Shown here piece by piece: positions 1 to 5,109 of a stretch of 5,109 bases of DNA (the stretch's first letter is position 1; every line of letters starts with the position of its first letter). Both the position numbers and the translations under genes were made by a program. Under the pieces are notes generated by a model. The model saw only the letters and a program-made list of their open reading frames with translations, ran no database searches and had not been told where the DNA came from. This stretch comes from Alphaproteobacteria bacterium (GTDB lineage Bacteria > Pseudomonadota > Alphaproteobacteria > JAJFFI01), in contig JAJFFI010000189.1 in NCBI GenBank assembly GCA_021776755.1, positions 1 to 5,109 on the forward strand. The letters are read 5' to 3'.

Positions 1-815
1 ATCACGGCCCCCGCAGCCAGATGATGCGCTGCATAGCCCATCCGACGATGCTGAAGGACGGGTCTGCCTGGGGCGCGGTGGGCGGAGTCAGCGCCACATA
101 CCTTGCCCGCGACGGCTTCACCGGCGCGCCTGCGGTTTCGATTGACGACGCGCCGGACTACTGGCGCGATCTCGGCACGCGCTGGACGATCCTCGAGCAA
201 TACGTCAAGCCGTACCCGGTCTGCCGATGGGCGCAACCAGCCGTGCGCGGTGCGCTCAATATCCGGGCCGAGGCGGACATCGCAGCCGGTGAGATTGTCC
301 GCATTGAGGTTCGCAGTTTCGCCGAAGCCGTGGCACTCGCGGCCCGGGCGCCCTCAACCACTGAAGAGGCGCAATACAGCCTGCCGTTCCCGGTGGCGGT
401 AGCGCTGGTGCATGGCGATATTCTGCCGGAGCACATCGATGGACCGGCACTCAACGATCCCGCGGTTCTCCGCCTCTCCGGCGAGATCGCGCTGGTCGAA
501 GACCCGGCACTTAGCAAGAGATTTCCAGCCGAACGCCTCGCGGCCGTAACGGTCGAATTGCGCGACGGCCGGCGCCTTGAAAGCGGGACGGTCGCGGCCT
601 TGGGCGATCCCGAAGAGCCGCTCACCGACGCTCAAATCCGGGAAAAATTCGAGAAATATTCAGCGCCCGCGATTGGCCGTGCCGCCTCCCAGAGTTTGTG
701 CAACCTGGTCTGGACGCTCGGGGCGAACGGCAGCGGGTACGGGGCCAAGGCAGCGCTCCTGTGCGACGCGTTGCTGTCGCCCGCCGGTCCCGCCAGGCTA
801 ACGGCGACCGTCTAG
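1..815 (+). CDS. MmgE/PrpD family protein (2-methylcitrate dehydratase-like), 5'-truncated
   Basis: Open from the window edge (reading frame begins at base 3) to TAG at 813-815, giving about 270 residues, the C-terminal part of a family usually near 450. The ATG at 21 is internal: the six codons before it read HGPRSQ and run straight into MMRCIAHPTMLKDGSAWGA, a block typical of the middle of MmgE/PrpD proteins. Further family-like blocks are GFTGAP (about codons 38-43), KPYPVCRWAQPAV (about codons 69-81) and a YSLPFPVAVALVHG segment (about codons 124-137). Characterised members dehydrate 2-methylcitrate (PrpD) or isomerise or decarboxylate related acids (cis-aconitate decarboxylase, iminodisuccinate epimerase). 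Many catabolic-cluster members have unknown substrates, and nothing here fixes this one. No signal peptide or membrane segment is visible in this part, so it is presumably cytosolic. It converges on the GlxA-type regulator with a 4-base overlap. Family confidence is high; substrate is unknown. Confidence 0.88.
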   Translation, partial: HGPRSQMMRCIAHPTMLKDGSAWGAVGGVSATYLARDGFTGAPAVSIDDAPDYWRDLGTRWTILEQYVKPYPVCRWAQPAVRGALNIRAEADIAAGEIVRIEVRSFAEAVALAARAPSTTEEAQYSLPFPVAVALVHGDILPEHIDGPALNDPAVLRLSGEIALVEDPALSKRFPAERLAAVTVELRDGRRLESGTVAALGDPEEPLTDAQIREKFEKYSAPAIGRAASQSLCNLVWTLGANGSGYGAKAALLCDALLSPAGPARLTATV

Positions 816-1807
816 GCGAGGTTGGCCGCATCGGCATGGATCGGTGCAGGCGCCCGTTCGGCCCGCGGGCTGGTTTCGAAATAGGCCCGGTAGGCGCGCG
901 AGAAATGCGACGCCGTCTTGAACCCGCAGGCGACCGCGATCTCGAAGATCGGCATCGAGGTCTGCAACACCAGCAGCCGCGCCCGCTTGAGCCGGAGGTT
1001 CAGATAATAGCGGCCGACCGATTGCCCGACGTAATTCCGGAACAGCCGCTCAAGATGCCGGGTCGAGATCGAGACCGCCCCCGCAAGGTCCTGGCGCGAC
1101 ATCGGCTCTTCCAGGTTGTCCTCCATCAAGGCGAGCACGGTCAGCAGCTTCGGATGGCTGACCCGCAGGCGTTCGCGAAGTTCCATCCGCTGTGGGTCGT
1201 TGGCGCCGCGGATGTGGGTGTGGAGATACTGCTCGGAGACCGCAGTTGCCAGGTCATGGCCGTGCTGCAGCGCGATGAGGTGCAGCACCAGATCGAGCGC
1301 CGCCGTGCCGCCCGAGCAGGTAAACCGGTCGCGATCGATTTCGAACAGCTGCCCGGTCAGTTCGAGCATCGGAAACCGCTCGGACAGCGACGACAGATTT
1401 TCCCAGTGCACCGTGCAGACATAGCCATCGAGCAGCCCGGCTTGGGCCAGAATGGTCGTGCCGGTGCAGATCGCGCCCAGTTCCGCGCCGTGGCGTACCC
1501 GGTGGCGCAACCAGGCAAAGGTCTGCGTATCGTCGAAATTCTCGGCGTCGAGTCCGGCGCACACGACGATCAGGTCGAGCGGGCCGATCTCCCCGATGCT
1601 TGCCTCGGGGATGATCTGGATGCCATTGCTGGCGTAGGTCGGCGCACCGTCGGGCGTCAGGAAATGCCAGCGGTAGAGGGTCCGCCCAGTCAGCCGGTTG
1701 GCGGCGCGCCGCTGCTCGCTCGCGGCCGAGAACGACATCATGGAGTAGTCGGGAACCAGCAGGAACCCGATATCGACGTTTTCTGCGCCGGTCTTGCCTT
1801 CGAACAT
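812..1807 (-). CDS. GlxA-family transcriptional regulator (DJ-1/PfpI domain plus AraC-type HTH), GbdR/CdhR-like
   Basis: Complete 331-residue protein. Residues about 10-185 form a DJ-1/PfpI (GATase1-like) sensor domain, with the nucleophile-elbow-like AICTGT (Cys114) followed by AGLLDG and VHWEN (His134). Residues about 215-318 form an AraC-type DNA-binding domain: first helix-turn-helix around DLAGAVSISTRHLERLF (240-256), second around IFEIAVACGFKTASHFSRAY (287-306). The stretch IGFLLVPDYSMMSFSAASE near the N-terminus and FEIDRDRFTCSGGTAALD (155-172) are characteristic of the branch that includes Pseudomonas GbdR, CdhR and ArgR, which respond to glycine betaine or dimethylglycine, carnitine and arginine. 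Length fits that branch. The ATG at 1807 is the natural start because the domain begins within 12 residues; its ribosome site is weak (GGCAGG, 8 nt upstream). It is transcribed divergently from the ABC operon, which it probably controls in response to the imported compound; that role is inferred from position and family. The exact ligand cannot be read from sequence. Confidence 0.93.
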   Translation of the reverse strand: MFEGKTGAENVDIGFLLVPDYSMMSFSAASEQRRAANRLTGRTLYRWHFLTPDGAPTYASNGIQIIPEASIGEIGPLDLIVVCAGLDAENFDDTQTFAWLRHRVRHGAELGAICTGTTILAQAGLLDGYVCTVHWENLSSLSERFPMLELTGQLFEIDRDRFTCSGGTAALDLVLHLIALQHGHDLATAVSEQYLHTHIRGANDPQRMELRERLRVSHPKLLTVLALMEDNLEEPMSRQDLAGAVSISTRHLERLFRNYVGQSVGRYYLNLRLKRARLLVLQTSMPIFEIAVACGFKTASHFSRAYRAYFETSPRAERAPAPIHADAANLA

Positions 1808-1810
1808 GGT

Positions 1811-1821
1811 GGCAGCCTGCC
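1811..1821. repeat. short dyad GGCAG-C-CTGCC next to the regulator start codon
   Basis: A 5-bp inverted repeat around a single central base lies 4 bp upstream of the regulator's ATG (at 1805-1807, minus strand) and includes its weak Shine-Dalgarno-like GGCAGG. As DNA it could be a small operator. As RNA a one-base loop is impossible without opening the stem, so a hairpin is unlikely. It may be chance in GC-rich sequence. Confidence 0.2.
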
Positions 1822-1863
1822 GTAACGTTGATCTTCAAGGGGTTGCCGGCGAATCCGAGTCGC

Positions 1864-1892
1864 ATATTAGCAAGTCGGCGGCGTTCTGGGAA
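1864..1892 (-). promoter_or_regulatory. candidate sigma-70-like promoter of the GlxA-type regulator
   Basis: On the minus strand TTCCCA (1892-1887, 4 of 6 against TTGACA) is followed after a 17-bp spacer by TAATAT (1869-1864, 4 of 6 against TATAAT). Transcription would start near 1857 and leave a leader of about 50 nt before the regulator ATG. The site is AT-rich against a GC-rich background and correctly placed, but the -35 is poor and alphaproteobacterial promoters are variable, so this is only a candidate. Confidence 0.35.
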
Positions 1893-1903
1893 ATGTATCA
1901 TGA

Positions 1904-1933
1904 TTGACGACGGTTGAAATTGGTTGCAACGAG
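1904..1933. promoter_or_regulatory. three-fold 10-bp TTG direct repeat, candidate operator in the divergent intergenic region
   Basis: Three successive 10-bp units, TTGACGACGG, TTGAAATTGG and TTGCAACGAG, begin at 1904, 1914 and 1924. Each starts with TTG and has G at position 10; the last two are preceded by G, giving two GGTTG copies exactly 10 bp apart. The third unit lies within the 8-bp palindrome GTTGCAAC (1923-1930), and another palindrome, ATCATGAT, sits at 1897-1904. AraC-family proteins bind direct repeats on one face of the helix, and an AraC-type regulator gene starts about 100 bp away. It could therefore be this regulator's site for the importer operon, its own promoter, or both. 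Similarity between units beyond TTG is modest and the assignment is inferred. Confidence 0.35.
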
Positions 1934-1975
1934 GGGAAAAGCGGGCTGCGTTCAAGGGCGGTCCGACGGAGCGGG

Positions 1976-2635
1976 GTGAGGCGTTTGGAAATCCTGCAGT
2001 ACATGATCGACAATCTCGGCCTGATCGGCGAACGCACGTTGCAGCATGTTTCGATCGTTTCCGTCGCCGTTGGGCTTGCCATCTTAACTGGCGTGCCGAT
2101 CGGGATCGCGATCACCAGGAACCGGCAGGTCGCCGACGCGGTGCTCTATGTCGCTTCGATCATCATTACCGTGCCGTCGATTGCGCTCTTCGGTCTGATG
2201 ATCCCGATCCTGTCCACCATCGGGCAGGGCATCGGCTATTTGCCGGCAGTCATAGCGGTGCTGCTCTATTCCCAGCTGCCGATCATCCGGAACACCTACA
2301 CCGCGATCAACAATGTCGATCCCGCACTTCGGGAAGCTGCGCGCGGCATGGGCATGACTCCGGGCCAGCGGCTGCGGCAGGTCGAAATCCCACTCGCAAT
2401 TCCGGTCATCATGGCGGGCGTGCGGACGGCCGTGGTGATGAATATCGGCGTGACCGCAATCGCTGCCTATATCGGCGCCGGAGGGCTCGGCGCGTTCATC
2501 AGCGCCGGCATCGCCGACACCGACGTCCGTCAGCTTGTCACCGGCGCGGTCAGTGTCAGCATCCTCGCGATCATCGCCGATTTTTTCCTCTTGTGGCTGC
2601 AGGGCCGGTTAACGCCGCTCGGGGTGAAGACATGA
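1976..2635 (+). CDS. ABC transporter permease, OpuCB/YehW-type (quaternary amine/osmoprotectant uptake), first permease
   Basis: Inner-membrane permease of the OpuB/OpuC/YehY-YehW family, 219 residues from the chosen GTG, close to the roughly 210-220 of short family members. Hydrophobic segments lie at about 25-46, 57-80, 86-111, 140-160, 165-190 and 195-212. The cytoplasmic EAA loop that docks on the ATPase is EAARGMGMTPGQRLRQVEIP (120-139), preceded by the family-typical PIIRNTYTAI. The start is uncertain. The frame is open back to TTG 1904 after a TGA at 1901-1903, but family proteins begin only some ten residues before the YMIDNLG helix. GTG 1976 (with GGAG 4 nt upstream) or TTG 1985 fits this, and ATG 2003 would be shortest. 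The stop overlaps the ATPase start as ATGA, indicating translational coupling. It pairs with the second permease at 3802 as a heterodimeric channel. Confidence 0.9.
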   Translation: MRRLEILQYMIDNLGLIGERTLQHVSIVSVAVGLAILTGVPIGIAITRNRQVADAVLYVASIIITVPSIALFGLMIPILSTIGQGIGYLPAVIAVLLYSQLPIIRNTYTAINNVDPALREAARGMGMTPGQRLRQVEIPLAIPVIMAGVRTAVVMNIGVTAIAAYIGAGGLGAFISAGIADTDVRQLVTGAVSVSILAIIADFFLLWLQGRLTPLGVKT

Positions 2636-3747
2636 TCAAGCTTGAAAAACTGACGAAGATTTTCGACACCCCGGGTGGGACAATCACCGCGGTCGATCAT
2701 GTCGATATGGAGGTTGGAGAGGGCGAGATTTGCGTTCTGCTCGGGCCGTCCGGCTGCGGCAAGACCACGAACCTCAAGATGATCAACCGCCTGGTCGTGC
2801 CGACATCGGGCAAGATATTCATCGACGGCAAGGACACCGACGATTACGACCCGGTCGAGCTCAGGCGCAACATCGGCTACGTCATCCAGCAGATCGGGCT
2901 GTTCCCGAACAAGACCATCGAGGAGAACATCTGTATCGTTCCGGACATGCTGGGCTGGGACCGGAAGAAGTCCCGCGCACGGGCGGCCGAGCTGCTCGAA
3001 CTGGTGGCCCTCGACCCCGCGCTGTTCCTGACGCGCTTCCCGAAGGAACTTTCCGGCGGCCAGCAGCAGCGCGTTGGCGTCATCCGGGCGCTCGCAGCCG
3101 ATCCGCCGGTGATGCTGATGGACGAGCCGTTCGGCGCGATCGACCCGATCAACCGCGAGGTCATCCAGGACGAGTTCCTCAAGATGCAGCAGACGCTGCG
3201 CAAGACCATCATGTTCGTGAGCCACGACATCGATGAGGCGGTGAAGATGGCCGACAAGGTCGCGATCTTCCGCGACGGCAAGCTTGAGCAATGCTCGAGC
3301 CCGGACGACCTCCTGGCGCACCCGGCGAACTCTTTCATCGCCGACTTCGTCGGTGGCGACCGGACGCTCAAGCGCCTGCGGCTCGTGAAGGTCAGCGAAG
3401 CCATGTCGAAAGGCGCTCCATCGGTGACGGCGGAAAGCCCGGTCGCCGACGCGGTCAAGGCGATGGAGGATCACGGCCACGCCAATGTCGTCATGGTGGA
3501 CGAACGGAAGCGCCCGCGTGGCTTTGTGCATATGAACGACGTCAGGGACAAGAAGGGCCCCGTGAGCGACCACTACGAAGCGCTGGAGGCGACCGTCGAC
3601 GCGCGTGAGGATCTCCGGACCGCAGTTTCGCTTATGTTCTCGAACGACGTGACATGGCTTGCCTGCACGGATGCGGACGGAAAGTACGCGGGATACATCA
3701 CCCAGCGCGGCATCACGCATCTGCTGGGCGAGACCTACAACCAGTAA
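2632..3747 (+). CDS. ABC transporter ATP-binding protein with C-terminal CBS domains, OpuCA/YehX-type
   Basis: Cytoplasmic ATPase of a quaternary-amine importer, 371 residues. Walker A is GPSGCGKT (38-45), the Q-loop Gln is at 86/87 (IQQIGLF), the signature is LSGGQQQR (140-147), Walker B plus catalytic Glu is VMLMDEP (160-166, Glu165), the D-loop is GAID (168-171) and the switch His is His198. All motifs are intact, so it should be active. Residues about 255-371 hold two CBS motifs (about 255-305 and 316-368), the C-terminal module of OpuA/OpuC-type ATPases; in OpuA this module gates transport by ionic strength or cyclic-di-AMP. The chain ends in GETYNQ with no acidic tail such as OpuA of Lactococcus carries. 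The ATG start shares ATGA with the upstream permease stop. A longer open frame upstream (from 1924) is only the shadow of that permease. Family and role are firm; osmotic gating is inferred. Confidence 0.95.
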   Translation: MIKLEKLTKIFDTPGGTITAVDHVDMEVGEGEICVLLGPSGCGKTTNLKMINRLVVPTSGKIFIDGKDTDDYDPVELRRNIGYVIQQIGLFPNKTIEENICIVPDMLGWDRKKSRARAAELLELVALDPALFLTRFPKELSGGQQQRVGVIRALAADPPVMLMDEPFGAIDPINREVIQDEFLKMQQTLRKTIMFVSHDIDEAVKMADKVAIFRDGKLEQCSSPDDLLAHPANSFIADFVGGDRTLKRLRLVKVSEAMSKGAPSVTAESPVADAVKAMEDHGHANVVMVDERKRPRGFVHMNDVRDKKGPVSDHYEALEATVDAREDLRTAVSLMFSNDVTWLACTDADGKYAGYITQRGITHLLGETYNQ

Positions 3748-3801
3748 GAAGACACGGAGACCGCCATCAAGATCGGCGCACGACAGCTTTCGGAATCGAG
3801 C

Positions 3802-4515
3802 ATGAACCGCACGTTCAGGGTTGTGGCGCTCGTCGTCGCGTTCGCCCTGGGGGCGGTCGCCTATCAACAGGGCGTCATCCCGCAGATCATCCAGCGCTGG
3901 GACGACGTCTGGTTCCTCGGCAAGGAACACATGCTGCTCGTCGCCGTTTCGGGCGGGTTGGCGATTGTGACCGGGATCCCGTTCGGGATCTGGCTCACGC
4001 GACCCTCGATGCGCAAGGCCGCCGAGACCATGATCCAGGGCCTCAACATCGGCACCACCATCCCGACGCTTGCCATCCTGGCGCTTTCGATGAGCTTGCT
4101 CGGCATCGGCAAGGTGCCCGCAATCTTCGGGCTCTGGGTCGCCTCCCTGCTGCCGATCGTGCGCAATACCTACACCGGCATTCTCGCGGTGCCGCCGCAC
4201 ATGAAGGAGGCTGCGGTGGGGATGGGCATGCGCCCGAACCAGATATTGTGGAAAGTCGAGCTTCCCAACGCGCTGTTTGTGATTTTCGCCGGTATCCGGA
4301 CAGCGCTGGCAATCAATGTCGGCACCGTGCCGCTCGCCTATCTGATCGGCGGCGGCGGCCTGGGCGAGCTGATTTTTTCCGGCATCGCCCTCGACATGAC
4401 CGACCTGATGCTGGCCGGCGCCATACCGGTGGCAATATTGGCTGTTCTAACTGATTTCGCGGTCGCCCAGTGCCAGCTCTGGTTGGTGCCGCGCGGCGTC
4501 AATCCGCTCAGGTAG
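3802..4515 (+). CDS. ABC transporter permease, OpuCD/YehY-type, second permease
   Basis: Second inner-membrane permease of the importer, 237 residues from ATG 3802. The EAA loop is EAAVGMGMRPNQILWKVELP (136-155), preceded by PIVRNTYTGI, so it is a clear paralogue of the first permease and likely its heterodimer partner. Unlike that one it carries an extra N-terminal hydrophobic helix (about 5-21), before the region homologous to the first helix (about 45-66). The glycine-rich LIGGGGLGELIFSGIALD (about 177-194) aligns with the IGAGGLGAFISAGIADTD region of the first permease and is typical of the family. It follows the ATPase stop by 54 bases and lies in the same frame. GGAA at 3792-3795 stands 6 nt before the ATG. 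A better Shine-Dalgarno (GGAG 3756-3759) faces an in-frame ATC at 3766, so a 12-residue longer protein is possible. Confidence 0.93.
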   Translation: MNRTFRVVALVVAFALGAVAYQQGVIPQIIQRWDDVWFLGKEHMLLVAVSGGLAIVTGIPFGIWLTRPSMRKAAETMIQGLNIGTTIPTLAILALSMSLLGIGKVPAIFGLWVASLLPIVRNTYTGILAVPPHMKEAAVGMGMRPNQILWKVELPNALFVIFAGIRTALAINVGTVPLAYLIGGGGLGELIFSGIALDMTDLMLAGAIPVAILAVLTDFAVAQCQLWLVPRGVNPLR

Positions 4516-4553
4516 TCTGAGCGGCAAGCAACGAGCGGCGGGGGCCTGCCGCT
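4504..4553 (+). promoter_or_regulatory. tandem hairpins with interchangeable stems between second permease and binding protein
   Basis: A perfect 8-bp inverted repeat, CCGCTCAG (4504-4511) and CTGAGCGG (4517-4524), holds the permease stop codon in its 5-nt loop GTAGT. A second hairpin follows: AGCGGC (4534-4539) with GCCGCT (4548-4553), extendable by a G-U and a G-C pair to a GGGC tetraloop. GAGCGGC occurs twice (4519-4525 and 4533-4539), so each copy could also pair with the other hairpin's partner strand. No U-run follows, so an intrinsic terminator is unlikely. Such a position suits 3'-end protection or differential expression of the transporter and binding-protein segments of the mRNA. 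The repeats are plainly visible; the function is inferred. Confidence 0.5.
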
Positions 4554-4590
4554 GCAACGAAACCCAAGGCCTGAACGACAAATGTTTCAG

Positions 4591-4598
4591 AGGAGGAG
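4591..4598 (+). promoter_or_regulatory. strong Shine-Dalgarno of the binding-protein gene
   Basis: AGGAGGAG ends 6 nt before ATG 4605. It is the best ribosome site in the window and contrasts with the weak sites of the permease genes. It fits the usual excess of periplasmic binding protein over membrane components and fixes the start. Confidence 0.8.
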
Positions 4599-4604
4599 AC
4601 CGAA

Positions 4605-5109
4605 ATGAAATTCAACCGTTTGATCGCCCTAGTGGCCGGCGCGATGTTCGCCGTCTCGGGCGCCGCGTCCGCAGCCGACACGATCGTGGTCGGCGGCAAG
4701 AACTTCACCGAGCAGAAATTGATGGCCGAAATGACCATGCAGCTGCTGACGGCCAAGGGTTTCGATGTCGAGAAGAAGGCTGGCATGGGCAGCACCGTGC
4801 TGCGCAAGGCCCAGGAAAACGGCCAGATCGATGTTTACTGGGAATACACCGGCACCTCGCTCGTGACCTACAACAAGGTCACGGAAAAGTTGGACGCGGA
4901 CGCAACCTACAACAAGGTCAAGGAACTCGACGCGGCGAAGGGGCTCGTCTGGCTGAAGCCGTCGAACGCGAACAACACCTACGCGCTCGCGGTCAAGGAG
5001 GGCGACGCCAGCACCAAGGGCATCTCGACGCTCAGCGAAATGGCCGCGGCCTACAAGGGCGGCAAGGACTTGAAGATGGCGGTCAACGCCGAGTTTCCGA
5101 AGCGGCCCG
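4605..5109 (+). CDS. periplasmic glycine betaine/choline-type substrate-binding protein (OpuCC/OsmF(YehZ) family), 3'-truncated
   Basis: Open to the window end; 168 residues are visible of a family usually near 300. A signal peptide is evident: MKFNR, a hydrophobic core (about 6-19), then AASA followed by ADTIVVGG, with likely cleavage after Ala23 or Ala24. There is no lipobox cysteine, so the mature protein should be free in the periplasm, as expected for a Gram-negative. The mature chain starts with the family block VVGGKNFTEQKLMAEM (28-43), then GSTVLRKAQENGQIDVYWEYTGTS (62-85) and NNTYALAV (123-130). These are hallmarks of the OpuAC/OpuCC-like domain, in which aromatic residues cage a quaternary ammonium. 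Tyr81, Tyr126 and neighbours are candidates, but which ones act cannot be seen here. It probably delivers betaine, choline, carnitine or a related compound to the two permeases. The end of the visible part (NAEFPKRP) agrees with the start of the second lobe, so nothing suggests a broken gene. Confidence 0.92.
   Translation, partial: MKFNRLIALVAGAMFAVSGAASAADTIVVGGKNFTEQKLMAEMTMQLLTAKGFDVEKKAGMGSTVLRKAQENGQIDVYWEYTGTSLVTYNKVTEKLDADATYNKVKELDAAKGLVWLKPSNANNTYALAVKEGDASTKGISTLSEMAAAYKGGKDLKMAVNAEFPKRP

Noticed and set aside
698..1825. 375-codon plus-strand open frame opposite the regulator
   Set aside because: It mirrors the regulator gene, has arginine- and glutamine-rich composition without any recognisable domain, and overlaps two clear genes. 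It is an antisense shadow of GC-rich codon use.
1896..1901. TATCAT as the -10 box of the importer operon
   Set aside because: It matches TATAAT at 5 of 6, but no acceptable -35 lies 16-18 bp upstream, so it is not annotated as a promoter. An activator-dependent promoter remains possible.
1254..1955. 233-codon minus-strand frame across the regulator and its upstream region
   Set aside because: It is the regulator in a shifted frame, rich in arginine and with no domain. Its start would lie within the divergent promoter region.
1924..2631. 236-codon extension in front of the ATPase in the same frame
   Set aside because: It is the first permease read in another frame. The ATPase proper starts at ATG 2632 with the usual MIKLEKLTKIF beginning.
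3745..3802. Possible ATPase-permease fusion, since the ATPase stop is followed by an open in-frame run into the permease
   Set aside because: Only one TAA separates them, but both proteins end and begin at family-typical points and no readthrough signal is evident. Sharing a frame has a one-in-three chance.
2530..4200. 556-codon minus-strand open frame across the ABC genes
   Set aside because: It covers both a permease and the ATPase in antisense and reads as low-complexity His/Arg/Asp/Leu sequence with no family motif. The plus-strand genes are unambiguous.
4508..4807. 99-codon minus-strand frame over the intergenic region and the binding-protein start
   Set aside because: It is antisense to a clear signal peptide and ribosome site, with no domain and no convincing ribosome site of its own.
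4866..4920. 16-base direct repeat encoding TYNKV twice, 39 bases apart, in the binding protein
   Set aside because: It is in frame within a helix-rich stretch; YNKV followed by a lysine/glutamate-rich helix looks like ordinary sequence of this family. It is more likely codon-level coincidence than a mobile or regulatory repeat.

Overview
The window is high-GC (low to mid 60s % by eye), gene-dense DNA with strongly GC3-biased codons and long open antisense frames. With the gene families present, this suggests a proteobacterium, most likely an alphaproteobacterium of the Bradyrhizobium/Rhizobiales kind. That placement rests on composition and protein flavour only and is not certain.

Layout: (1) Positions 1-815 (+) hold the C-terminal part of an MmgE/PrpD-family protein (2-methylcitrate dehydratase-like), truncated by the window edge. 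(2) Positions 812-1807 (-) hold a complete GlxA-type transcription regulator: an N-terminal DJ-1/PfpI (class I amidotransferase-like) domain and a C-terminal AraC-type double helix-turn-helix. It converges on the first gene so closely that both stop codons lie in one CTAG. (3) Positions 1808 to about 1975 are a divergent intergenic region with a candidate regulator promoter on the minus strand and a three-fold TTG motif repeated every 10 bp, a candidate operator. (4) From about 1976 to the window end (+) there is a compact ABC importer operon of the OpuC/YehZYXW quaternary-amine (osmoprotectant) family: permease A, ATPase with a C-terminal CBS pair, permease B, and a periplasmic substrate-binding protein cut off by the window end.

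The two permeases should form a heterodimeric channel energised by the ATPase and fed by the periplasmic binding protein. Likely substrates are betaine, choline, carnitine or similar compounds. The divergent regulator resembles the GbdR/CdhR/ArgR branch of DJ-1/AraC regulators, which in pseudomonads sense glycine betaine, carnitine or arginine metabolites. The pairing therefore suggests uptake for catabolism, switched by the transported compound or its product, rather than purely osmotic control. No complete undescribed system is visible. The less ordinary details are the phased TTG array, tandem hairpins with a shared, interchangeable stem between permease B and the binding protein, and a well-placed Shine-Dalgarno in front of an in-frame ATC upstream of permease B. 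No RNA gene, mobile element or CRISPR array was seen.
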